The notes beneath the pieces were generated by a model. That model saw only the letters and a program-made list of their open reading frames with translations. It did no database searches and was not told the origin of the DNA. From contig NC_090731.1 of assembly GCF_036898095.1 (NCBI RefSeq), positions 137,005,845 to 137,069,844 of the forward strand: DNA of 64,000 nucleotides, in the 5' to 3' direction. How positions within the stretch are numbered: the first letter of the stretch is position 1; every line of letters starts with the position of its first letter. This document shows, piece after piece, positions 48,986-60,229 of this stretch. Source of the DNA: Palaemon carinicauda (taxonomy: Eukaryota; Arthropoda; Malacostraca; Decapoda; Palaemonidae). A program made the translations under genes and the position numbers.

Positions 48986-48987
<2 letters not shown>

Positions 48988-49049
48988 CATATGTATGTAT
49001 GTATAACTGTATATTCTCAATTTACATTTGTTTTGGGTGGTTTCAATAA

Positions 49050-50600
49050 TAAAGTAGGTCAAAAGAAGAGGGGTTAATCAGCAGTAATAGTAGTAGGCAC
49101 AAGGAATGACAGAGGAGAGATACTTGTAGAATTTACTGAAACAAACAATCTTAAAATCATGAACACTTTATAAAAAGGGACACAGAAAATGGACACGGAG
49201 AAGCCCAAAGAGAAAAGCGAAAAATTAAATAGATTTTATTCTTAGTGAAAAAGTCAATTTAGTTAAAGATGTAACAGTGTTAACCAAGTTAAAAGTCAAG
49301 CGATCATAGACCGGTGAAAACCGAAATTTGTTTAGATCTAAAGAAAGAGTGAGAAAAAAAATAATACAGGAGAAATATAAGAGAATAGTCTGATGAGTTT
49401 AGTTGAGCAATACAAAATAGGTTCTCCCAGCTACATGACGAAATGGAGGCAAGTAAAGAAGAAATGAACTGTAATTTAACAAATTTGTATTGGAATCAGC
49501 AGAAGAGATAGGTGGAAGAGTTCCTAAACAACATTAAGGAAAGCTAACAGAAAAGACGAAAAACCAAATAAAGAAAATATTGGAAATTAGAGTAATTCTA
49601 AGAGCGATGAAATAGAATTAGCCGAACTATCCAAAACAATAAATGAACTAAAACCCAAAATATTCGTAAACACAATCAGACCAAAATTGAAGAAACACTC
49701 AAGAAAGGAAGAAGCATCAAATTGATTAAAAGAAGACTTGGAACAGGGCACCAACACATGTTTGCTTTAAAGGACGATAATGGAAATATTATCCACAATA
49801 GAGATAGAGTGATAAAAAATGCAAAGGTTCTCTATGCACTTGAAATAATGAAACACCTGAGCCGGTACCAAAAGTAACAATAGGAGAAGTAAAGAAAGCA
49901 TTAAAAGACACGAAAAGAGGCGAAGCAGCAGGAGAAGATGGACTAACAATTGATTTAATAATAATTGGAGGAGATTTCATATTAATAAAACTGGCTCAAC
50001 TCTACACCAAATGTCTGGAAGAAAGCCCTATGCCCACAGCTTGAAAAACAAATTATCGTTACAATAATTCACAAAACGGTAGACACTAAAACGTTTACTC
50101 TCCGTAACATATAAAATAATTACAAAGATCATATTAGGGCGAATAGAAAGATAGCTAGATTTTAACTAACCTAGACAGCAAGGCAGCATTTAGAAGTGGG
50201 TATTCAAAAACTGACCATATCTATGTAACCAGCTGATGGTAAAACCAAGAGTATGATAAACCACTATGTATGACATTTATAGACTATGAAAGAACTTTTG
50301 ATTCTTTCAAAACATCAGCAGTAATGAAAGCCCCCTCAAAATCAAAGAATAGAAGAATCCTATGTTAGAACACTCGATGATATCTTTACAGGAAGTACAG
50401 CAATCCTGATACTGCATAAAGATAGTGAGAAAATTCCGATTGACAAAAGGAGTTAGACAGGGAGACCGCATTTCTCCTTAATTATTCACAGCATGTCTAG
50501 AAGAAATTTCTAAGAATTTATTTGGGGAAAATGTGTGAATTAATATTAATGGGGAATACTTTAACAACTTAAGATTTGCAGATGACAGTTGTGTTTGTGA
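49050..50600 (+). pseudogene. RTE-like LINE fragment 3: endonuclease end and RT
   Basis: Plus-strand pieces: VVVGTRNDRGEILVEFTETN, NLKIMNTLYKKGTQKMDT, REVKKALKDTKRGEAAGEDG, LTIDLIIIGGDFILIKLAQL, KAAFRSGYSKTDHIYVTS, CMTFIDYERTFDSF (first catalytic Asp), a GVRQGD-like block at 50450 and an RFADD-like block at 50575. The order fits RTE-like endonuclease-RT proteins. Frameshifts occur every 100-200 bases, so this is an old copy. The motif set resembles fragment 4 at 58110 more than fragments 1-2. Confidence 0.72.
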
Positions 50601-51515
50601 ATCACGGGAATCTTCTTTTTTTTCACCATTATCCTTTTTTTGACCCATAGACTTGAGCTCCTTTCTTTTTAATGCAAGAGACCATGGGTGTTTTAAATAA
50701 ATCATTAATGACCCCCTTAATAATTACATTATAATGTACAAATTGTACTTTATGATAACACAAAATTCATATGGTTAATGTGTCAAAATTAGTTTGATAT
50801 CTACCCCAGACTCACTACTTTTAATGCGATGTAATGTGATGTGCTAAACTGTGATTAAAGCTGATACTAATATTAAAGTGAAAAGTACAATCCCAAAAAT
50901 ATTCGTTTATAAAAGATACACAGCTTTGAGTATATTGCATTTAGTAAGTGAGATGTAACAACGAAGCTGAAGTGGTTTTCTTGTTTACTTTTGAAATAAT
51001 TCTTATAAGTTTTACCCACTGGAATATTTCTTTTTCTTTCTTATTTCCAAAGTAACCAACTGCATATTCTGGTGTGTTTGGTGAGATGCATAAAATTCAT
51101 GAACCAACACACCTTGCAGAAGCGCATTTTGAAGGAAGATAAATAAAACAGAAGTTTCTCTTGTTTGCAACTTTGCGAAAGTTGAATGAGAATGAAGAAG
51201 CATGTGAAAAAATCAGGCTCAACTTTCAAAGTAAGGAATAGTAAATTTCATAAGAGTTGTTACATTTCCAGAATTTGATTTGTACGAATAAACTTGACAT
51301 ACTTGACCTACAGTATGTACAGTACTAATGCGTCCGTTCATTTGGGTTTATTTAAAATTTCTTGTTTTCTTCAATAACTAAGCGAAAAATTAGATTTCCT
51401 CTTGGTAAACCATGTGAAAGCCTATTTTTCTCTCTTGCACGTTTTGCGTACATTTTTTTTTCAGATAATAAAAGCGCTATCACCCTTTGGGATGACAAGT
51501 CCTATCATTGTGCTG

Positions 51516-51518
<3 letters not shown>
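50601..51518. other. AT-rich non-coding region
   Basis: No feature recognised. Confidence 0.35.
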
Positions 51519-51608
<90 letters not shown>

Positions 51609-51656
51609 TGTGTAATGTTTTAATTATGACTGATTTTACTTATAATAGACTTTTCC

Positions 51657-51725
<69 letters not shown>
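51519..51725. repeat. (GA)n and (CT)n pair forming an inverted repeat
   Basis: About 43 GA units at 51519-51605 and about 33 CT units at 51660-51725, separated by 54 bases. The arms are complementary and could form a long hairpin in RNA or single-stranded DNA. Confidence 0.9.
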
Positions 51726-51727
<2 letters not shown>

Positions 51728-53170
51728 CGTGACAAAATGATGCAACAGCCGTGTCTGGGGACAGTACGACCATGTAATCAATATTTAATAAATCATCATA
51801 ACTTATCTAACTTCCTCTGTGCATCTATCTACTCACTGACACCTTCCTGTGTTGTAAGACTTAAATCTTAGCTTTAGACACAATGCGATCAAAGTTCTCA
51901 GTGTTTGAAACTGTCTTCAGTTTCGTAATAATTCTGGTGGTGAGCTATACTTGAAGGTTTAACGCACATCAAGAGCAAAGGTTTGCCTAATGTCAAATTT
52001 AATGATTCACACGCCTCTTCTTTCTCTCTCTCCTGTCATCTCTGCTGTATCCGGTACTATTAATGGTTTTAACTTTACTATTGCACTGATACTTTCTAGA
52101 ATTCTGGTTATTTTTCGGATCGACAACATAATTCATTTTTGCCAACATATTGGAGGAAATTATTTCTTCTAACTTCCGCTAACTAAGACCAGTAAGGTTA
52201 AATCCATCAGCTTTCTGTTTTATACTATTTTCTAAGCAGATGTTTGATTTTTCTATATAGAATTAGAGTGCTCTCACACAGAAGCAGTTCCTGGTTGCAG
52301 GTATTTGATAACTAATAGTCATGGATAATTGAGGTTCTTGCGTGCATGCGAACATATCAGGCTTATAAATAACTGTTGAGATCAACTTCTCAATGAGTAA
52401 ACTCACCAAAGTTCATGGTAAAGTCTTCAGTAAAATATAACACAGGGTGGGAGGAGAGCAGCAAACATTATATTGTTTGATATCTTTTCATTACAGAAGT
52501 TCTTTTGGATCAAGGAACTGTTATTGAAAACAAAAAATTATCACCAATTTAGTTTTCTTTTCGTCCACAATACTTAAGCTCTCTTCAAACATATCTAAGC
52601 TTAAAGAATCCAAGTGTTGTTTTAGATAAATTTTTCGATGCATTGAATTTTACTCGTAGGTTAATAGATCAAAAAGTTACAAATAGCTTATTGAAGGAAA
52701 ACATCCAAGTTTGAAGAGCAAGGAAGTTTTCTTTATTATTATGATTATATATAACAAAATTGAGGAAAGGTGGTTTTTGTCTTAAAACTTAGTAAACAGG
52801 TCTTTTTGGGCTGCCAATCATGATTGTGATGGTAAAATTGCAACATAAAAATTTGGCAACGTATTAATTAAAAAAAATAAACATATATTTGTGTGGTTTA
52901 AATAAATAAAAAAAAATAATGCTTTAAGATGGTCAATGAAAATACAGTAGCATGAAAATAAATTCCAAGCCAAGAATCAAAGAAAACGAGTACTTTCGGT
53001 GTTGAATCAAGGTTCTACTGAATGATGCAATTCCAATTGCTTCGGTATATCCGACCATAAAACAACATTTACAGAAACCTTCTTGATGAAATTTGGAAAT
53101 TAGTATTAGCACTTTATATCTACTTTCTTTTGTTGATAGTGTTTGTTTACTTAAGGGCAATGTTGTTTGA

Positions 53171-53173
<3 letters not shown>
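51726..53173. other. AT-rich non-coding region
   Basis: No gene or repeat family recognised. Confidence 0.35.

Positions 53174-53242
<69 letters not shown>
53174..53242 (+). repeat. (CT)n microsatellite
   Basis: About 34 CT units; an A run lies nearby at 53363-53384. Confidence 0.95.
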
Positions 53243-53247
<5 letters not shown>

Positions 53248-53689
53248 AATAATTTGATGGAAATTCCCATCTATAAAATATGTAGAGAGATGGATTCATG
53301 GTTAAATAGTTATAGATATTTGAATATTTAGCCATCTAAAGATGCATGAAACATTAATAATAAAAAAAAAAAAAAAAAAAAAAACCGAGAGAATATATCT
53401 TCGCAAACATTAACCGCACATGACCACATATTTGTACCGACGTGAAACGATTATTTACTTGACGGGATCCAAAATCAATGGCAAATGTTATGAGGCATGA
53501 ATTCCGCGTTGGTGAGTAAGGTTTGGATTCTTAAAGCGAAGAACATTTCTCACCTAAAGTTCATCCTCTACCTCTCCTTAATGGAAAAAAACATTTTAGT
53601 CACTTGTCCGTAACGACTCGGGAAATCTTATTTTGCATAATTCTAATGGTAACCAAAAGTATGAAATAAACAAACGGACAGACAGAATT

Positions 53690-54008
53690 ATTATCATTAT
53701 TATTATTACTACTGGCTAATCTATAACTCTAATTAGAAAAGCAGAATGCTAAAAGCCCGAGGGCTCCAACAGAGGAAATAGCCCAGTGAGGAAAGGAAAC
53801 TACAAGAAAAGTAATAAATAATCAAAATAAAATATCTTAAGAACAGTAACAACATAAAAGAAATAATTCATATATAAACTATAAAAACTTTTGAAAAAAT
53901 AGGAGGAGCAGATAGAATAAAATGGCCGAGTGTACCCTCAAGCAAGAGAACTCTACCCCAAGACAGTGAAAGACCATGGTACAGAGGCTATGGCACTACC
54001 CACAAGGT
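53690..54008 (-). mobile_element. SINE-like repeat, 5'-truncated copy 3 (reverse)
   Basis: (ATT)n, then AAGCAGAATGCTAAAAGCCC, AGGAAATAGCCCAGTGAGGA and GTACCCTCAAGCAAGAGAAC, ending with GAGGCTATGGCACTACCCAC. It matches the 3' 320 bp of the full-length copies at 13409 and 21541. Confidence 0.85.
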
Positions 54009-54911
54009 AATGACGGAAGTAATAAAGATTCTAGTGCTTGAAATATTCCTCATTAGCCGCTTATTCTGATTATTTTCTTTCTTAAATCTCAAGAAAGCAA
54101 TCTCTCCCGTCCATTCATTTTTCCCCTTTCGCTTATGATCACCTGCTTAAACTCATAACTTCCACTTTAAAATCTTCCTAGCTCTCTTCCTCGGAAGAGT
54201 TTTCAATTTTCTTCATTTTTTACCCAAAGTCATAATTGGCAAGAAACTGCTGGTAAATTAAAAGAAAGAAAGGGTAGTAAAGTTTAAAGATTTTTATATT
54301 TATGCACACATTCTGATTAGCCTAACCTTCAATGATCCATGTTTCATGACATGGAATTTTGATATATCCGGCGTGTGTTGCTCATTAGCAGTGTTTTTTT
54401 TTTCTTTTTTCATTCGATACTTCGAGATTCTCCTTTCTTACCATGGATGAAATCTTGATATTTATCATACATCCACCATAAATGAAAAGTCAAGTGACCT
54501 GTTATGACGATCCTTCTACTTGCACCCATATTCTGTCCAAGTGCCACGATGCCACATTCGCTCTTTGCGGTCTTTCAATTTCCCACTCGTATCTAGGTAT
54601 TCATACATTTATCTCGCCTTTCTTTATATATCTCCCTACTTAATTTGCTTGTTTATCTCTTTTTTTTTTTCAGGGACGCTGTATTTTCAGCTTGGTAATT
54701 AGTGGTAATTTGACTCGAATTTTTATAAAACGCCGACAAGATTTCTAATTTGCTAGACTTTCCCACTTTTGGTTATTGCGACTTCCAGCAGCTTTACTTT
54801 GGTTGGGTCTAACATGCGGGGGTTCGAGTTATATGAGAACCACATTGAATTTTCATTTGGATTCAATGTCTACTGGCACCAGCTGACTGAAATTAGTTAT
54901 AAAATGAACAC

Positions 54912-54914
<3 letters not shown>
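54009..54914. other. No gene seen
   Basis: AT-rich; nothing recognised. Confidence 0.35.

Positions 54915-54956
<42 letters not shown>
54915..54956 (+). repeat. (AAT)n microsatellite
   Basis: About 14 AAT units. No SINE/LINE tail sequence precedes it. Confidence 0.95.
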
Positions 54957-54959
<3 letters not shown>

Positions 54960-55261
54960 TATTGCTTGCCTGATGCATGCCCGAGGAGAAATTTGTATTT
55001 TCTATAGCTCTTAAATAGGTGTTAAAAAGCATTTCGTGTAAGTAACTTACCACTGGTCCAGGAATGTTTTATAGGTTTAATGAATTTATAAAAAAATTCC
55101 ATTCGCAGCCGGTATGGTCTAAAAAGCAGTAGAATTAGATGACAAGTAACAATTGCATATATAACTATATTTTCAGAATTAAGTTCAATTGAAATGCTAA
55201 CATGATGGTTTAGTACTACATCATGCGTGTGCATATGATATCTAATATCCGTTCTACCATC

Positions 55262-55600
<339 letters not shown>

Positions 55601-55829
55601 ATGATGAATGAAATATATATGAAAAAAGAGAGAAATTTTTTATTCTTTTAAGAAATGCAATCTAATATTATTTTGAAATTCATTCATCAAAATATTTTAT
55701 CATAACTTTTTATTTGAATTTTTCTATCCTATTTCTATATAAAATTTTCTTGAATAATATTGGAACCGACTATTCATATTAATATTCATAACACAGAAAT
55801 ATCGTTCGTTTGCATTTTCCTAAGCAATA

Positions 55830-55831
55830 CC

Positions 55832-55909
<78 letters not shown>
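55830..55909 (+). repeat. (CT)n microsatellite
   Basis: CT run with TTTCTC and CCTCT interruptions. Confidence 0.95.
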
Positions 55910-57249
55910 CACATACATACACTCTACGCATTATATATAGAGGCACTAAAATTGTATCGTTTCAAGTAGAAGCTATTAGGTAACCAATCATTAATAAGTG
56001 GTCTTTGTTCAAAATTTCGAAGGTAATGAGGTTTAAAGGTTTTGTTGCTGATTTCAGTGTTTTCCTTTTGATTTCGATCATGAACCACGTAGCTCGGTGT
56101 GGTTGGGGTCAGCTTTTTCACGGGCTACTTGGCTCCGGCCCTCTTAAAGGAAATAGTATTATTTGCTATATCAATTATATTCGTCTAAGGTTGGAGGTTT
56201 AAAATGCATCATCAGTTAACATAATCTATATTGTTTCAGAAGTGATTGGTGAAAATAACATATGTGAAATGACATGCAATGGAAGTGTTCATTGGTGCAT
56301 TATTATAGTATGTTGTGGTATATAGTGTGCAGGGTATAAAAGATCATACTATCAACTCATTGTTTACTTAAATTATCTGATTCGGCGTCAATAACCCTAG
56401 ATGTCTGGAAGACACAAAACTCCCAATCAATCAATAAATCGATCAAATTATCTGGGCAAGTCCCTCACTTCCAAGCGAACCCCCTTCCCTGGTGACGATT
56501 GCTTAACGCTCAAAGGTCCGAGTCTAGCTGGCTTCACTCTCCCCAAGGCAAAAGGAAGTATTTCCTTAGCAATGACCCTTCGTATTGTTACGATTTTATT
56601 TGTCGTTTCATGACCTGATGCCCAACACCTAATAGGTGTTCTCCCGGTAAGCTCTTCAAGAAATCCATTACTCTCAATATCTGTTCAATCAGACTTTTGC
56701 ATATCTACTTCGTTATTTATAGTTTTGAAATAATTGTAAACACCTCGAAAGTAAACTGTATGAAATATTGTCATCTTAGTATTTTGTTTTTCATTTACTA
56801 AAAAACTTCCAGCAGAAGGATCTCATCATAACTGTGAGACCTTTAAACCTCAAACATGTAGGGAGGGGGGTAAAAGGATATAAGCATGTGGGGGTTAAAG
56901 ATGATGGTGGAGAGGTGGCAATTGGGTGATATTAATGTATGGCTTGACGAGGTTTGCATGTTAATATTTATGAAGTGATGATAATGATGATGGTATTACC
57001 CCTATTGATAGCCTTTGATATCAATGATTCCAATTCACAATGAAAACGGGCAGATACCGTTCTAACATTGGTGTTAGGTGGTCATTGAACATCTTTCGAA
57101 AATGGGATCTTCACCCAAACAAAATACAAATCCAATACCAACTGGCAAAGTAGTTCGCGGTCTTGTCCTTGGGCACATCCAATTAATATGAAATATTGGA
57201 TATATAAGCATTTAGAGTTCTTATGAGCTTATCTAACTATCTATCTATC
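55910..57249. other. AT-rich region without a recognised gene
   Basis: A short plus-strand frame at 56401-56613 has no recognisable domain. Confidence 0.35.
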
Positions 57250-57253
57250 TATC

Positions 57254-57346
<93 letters not shown>

Positions 57347-58029
57347 TTATTGTTTACAACACAACGCTCTTCATTTACTCCAAAATAATGCAATCCTGCA
57401 GTTCTCATCTTCTTGCACAGTAATTAGGTGGTTATTTAAATTCTGGGAAAACAATAATTAGCAAGATGTGTTGAGAAACGGGGAAGGGGTTATAAAAAGA
57501 ATATAGCTCGGTTTCCTCACTAAACGACTTGGAACTGACACGTAAACATAGTCAAACAAAAAGAAATCATGATGCCAGCGAACATAAACAGAAGTTTGTG
57601 ATGCCATCGTACATTTGATATACTATATATTCAAAATATACTTAATCAAAAATTGAGTGATTACTCAAAAGTGTCACTATTGTAACTTGCATATGTTATG
57701 GACACTTTTGAGTAATTAATCCATTTTTAATGAAGTATATTTTGAATATACAGTATATCAAATGTACGCTGGCATCACGCACTTCTGTTTATGTACGCTG
57801 GTATCACGAATTCTGTTTGGTTGACGATATGACATGTCAGTTCCAAGTCGTTTAGTGAGGAAACCGAGCTATTTTCTTTTTATAACCCCTTCCCCGTTTC
57901 TCAACATATCTTGCTAATTATTGTTTTCCCAGAATTTAAATAACCACCTAATTACTGTGCCAGAAGATGAGAACTGCAGGATTGCATTATTTTGGAGTAA
58001 ATGGAGAGCGTGGTGTTGTAAACAATTAC

Positions 58030-58100
<71 letters not shown>
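57235..58100. mobile_element. 685-bp foldback palindrome bounded by (TA)n tracts
   Basis: The left arm (57345-57675) and right arm (57701-58029) are complementary over about 330 bp at roughly 90% or better by eye. The apex is TTACTCAAAAGTGTC / GACACTTTTGAGTAA around a 25-base loop at 57676-57700. Outside the arms lie (TA)n at about 57255-57344 (preceded by (CTAT)n) and (TA)n at about 58035-58099. No open frame is present. This looks like a foldback/MITE-like non-autonomous element inserted in, or carrying, (TA)n. Confidence 0.8.
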
Positions 58101-58101
<1 letters not shown>

Positions 58102-58109
58102 GTCTTTTT

Positions 58110-58460
58110 CTAAAAAGGAAAGTATTAATCAGATGGTCCTTACAGTATTAACTTAAGCATCAGAAACTTGGTGCCTTACTAAATGCCTTACAACATAAGC
58201 TGATTATAACTTAAAAGAGCTATGGAAAGAATGAGGATAATAATAATAACAATAAGAGACATAACTAAAGCAACATGGATACGAGAGCAAACTAAAGTAG
58301 AAGATATTCTAACATGTAATAAAAAGGAATGGACATGGGCAGGACATACAATGAGAATGTCAGACAATAGATGGACATTAAGAATTGTAGAAGAAGCAGG
58401 GGGAAAGAAGAGAAACGAACTTATAAAGTGGCATGTCTGGGGTCTTTGTTCTATAGTATA
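58110..58460 (+). pseudogene. RTE-like LINE fragment 4: RT C-terminus
   Basis: Plus-strand pieces: ASETWCLTKCL, then MERMRIIIITIRDITKATWI, REQTKVEDILTCNKKEWTWA, GHTMRMSDNRWTLRI and KKRNELIKWHV. 'R..TKV.DI......W.WAGH..RM.D.RW...I' is the C-terminus typical of RTE-like pol proteins. The 5' part is missing, cut at the (TA)n beside the foldback element. Confidence 0.75.
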
Positions 58461-58465
58461 TACAA

Positions 58466-58466
<1 letters not shown>

Positions 58467-58542
<76 letters not shown>

Positions 58543-58553
58543 CGTGTGTGTGT
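58467..58553 (+). repeat. Compound (TA)n(TG)n microsatellite
   Basis: About 27 TA units then about 15 TG units; the mirror polarity of the four (AC)n(AT)n tracts. Confidence 0.95.
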
Positions 58554-59050
58554 GAACATATAAACCATTAGTAGAAACATAACATATACACATAGTAACA
58601 TCCATCGCCTTCGAAATAAATCTAGAAAGAAATAATTCCATTGGAAAAATCATGCGAATATTATATCATTATTGATTATCTGTAATGAATTCTTCAGAAA
58701 AGTATTCGTGAAATGCGTTTTTCCGAGACGTATTTTCTGTGTTTCGAACGGCTCTGATATCGATTCGTACCGAAAATGGGTTGTTTTAAATCTCAAACCT
58801 GAAAAAATAAGTAGAAGCCTCCGGTTATTTCAATGCGGTCTGCTGAAAGCGTCAATTACCCTTCGCCCGAGTTCAATCGCCGAGTGCGCTTCAGGCGTTA
58901 CTTAATAATGAAAGTAATAAATTATTGTACTATTTATCTTTTCATCTTCCTATTCAGTCTCCTAACTTTTCCTTAAAATTCCAAATCCGAGTGTTAGACG
59001 ACTTCAGAACGTTCAGACTCAAATCCATAAATCAAATCATGTAGTTTACT
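58554..59050. other. No gene recognised
   Basis: The 77-aa plus-strand frame at 58672-58905 has higher GC in its 3' half (SRSLRLFQCGLLKASITLRP) but no known domain. Confidence 0.3.
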
Positions 59051-59055
59051 ATTAC

Positions 59056-59118
<63 letters not shown>

Positions 59119-59143
59119 CCTCATTATGATGATGATGATGATG
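59051..59143 (+). repeat. (ATT)n and (GAT)n microsatellite
   Basis: About 22 ATT units, then a short GATGATGATGATGATGA run. Confidence 0.95.
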
Positions 59144-59233
59144 AGTTACTAGGGTTTATTGAAACGAAAGAACGAGTTTTTTCGCGAGTCCTAAACAGCT
59201 TCGGAAGAAAATCTTCACGGATCTCTGGATGGC

Positions 59234-59760
59234 TTCAGAAGAAATGTCCATAGACTTAGCATGGATTTCTGAATGACCCCAGAACAGAATCTCTGAACGG
59301 CTTCGGAAGAAAACTTTCCCGGATTTCCAAAGGCCTTCAGAAGAAACAGCCGTAGACTTAGCATGGAGTTCTGAATGACTCCAGAACAGATTCTTCCTGG
59401 AGCTCCCTGAACGGCACCTAAAGGAAATCTTCCGGGATCTTCAAAAGGCTTCAGAAGACATAACCGTAGACTTAGTATGGAGTTCTGAATGACCCTATAA
59501 CAGAATCTCTGAACGCCTCCGGAAGAAAACTTTCCCGGATCTTTAAATGCCTTGAGAAGAAATAGCCATAGACTTAGCATGGAGTTCTGAATGACTCCAG
59601 AACGGATTCTTCCTTGAGCTCCCTGAAAGACACCTGAAGAAAATGTTCCCGGATCTTCAAAAGGCTTCAGAAGACAGCCGTCGACTTAGCATGGAGTTCC
59701 GAATGACTCCAGAACAGAATCTTCCCGGAGCAGTTCTGAACGCCTCCGTCGCGAGCTTCA
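59234..59760. repeat. Tandem array of alternating 102- and 114-bp units
   Basis: Units start TTCAGAAGAA or a close variant at 59234, 59336, 59450, 59552 and 59666, so spacings alternate 102, 114, 102, 114. Each contains GACTTAGCATGGAGTTCTGA, ATGACTCCAGAACAGA and a (C)TGAACG-CCTCCGGAAGAAA or GCTCCCTGAACGGCACC block that distinguishes the two types. The 216-bp dimer is the higher-order unit. Both lengths are multiples of three, which explains the 121-aa minus-strand frame (59580-59215). Confidence 0.85.
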
Positions 59761-59810
59761 AATGACTTCTGAAGACCTGATCTCTTTTTTCAAACTAAGC
59801 ATGCAACGCA

Positions 59811-60026
59811 GTGAACATTGTTAATGGCTATTTTTGGAACAGGGAGCTGACTGTGAGAATTGCGTATTACAACTACAGGATGAACAGGAGGCTCTTCGGA
59901 ACACCATCTACAGCTGGTTTTGGTGGTTGCTGCAGAAGTTGTCGAACTTTGAATAACATAATTTACGCGCCTTGGGCTTTTGCAACGATGTCCTATAATT
60001 GGAGACTATTGGAACTTAGGAAATAA
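59811..60026 (+). CDS. Unrecognised 71-aa reading frame between two tandem arrays
   Basis: Begins MNIVNGYFWNRELTVRIAYY and contains PSTAGFGGCCRSCRTLNN. No known domain, no clear signal peptide, no splice context. Low confidence that it is a gene. Confidence 0.15.
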   Translation: MNIVNGYFWNRELTVRIAYYNYRMNRRLFGTPSTAGFGGCCRSCRTLNNIIYAPWAFATMSYNWRLLELRK

Positions 60027-60229
60027 TGACGGAGACAGAATGGTTCAGGTGATCGGTGAGCGACGTGTGGTTCTTCAACAGGATAGTCCCAAAATTCGAC
60101 ATTGAAGAAAGGACATATCCAGATCGTATTGGTAAATATATTGTGTTGCTCATCTCTTACTTAAGCGTGATGACGTATGCGGAGAAAATTTATTGCATTC
60201 CTGTCTTTACCCATCACCCTAATGGACAA

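Noticed and set aside
59215..59580. 121-aa minus-strand frame
   Set aside because: It falls within the 102/114-bp tandem array, whose unit lengths are multiples of three; no independent sign of coding.
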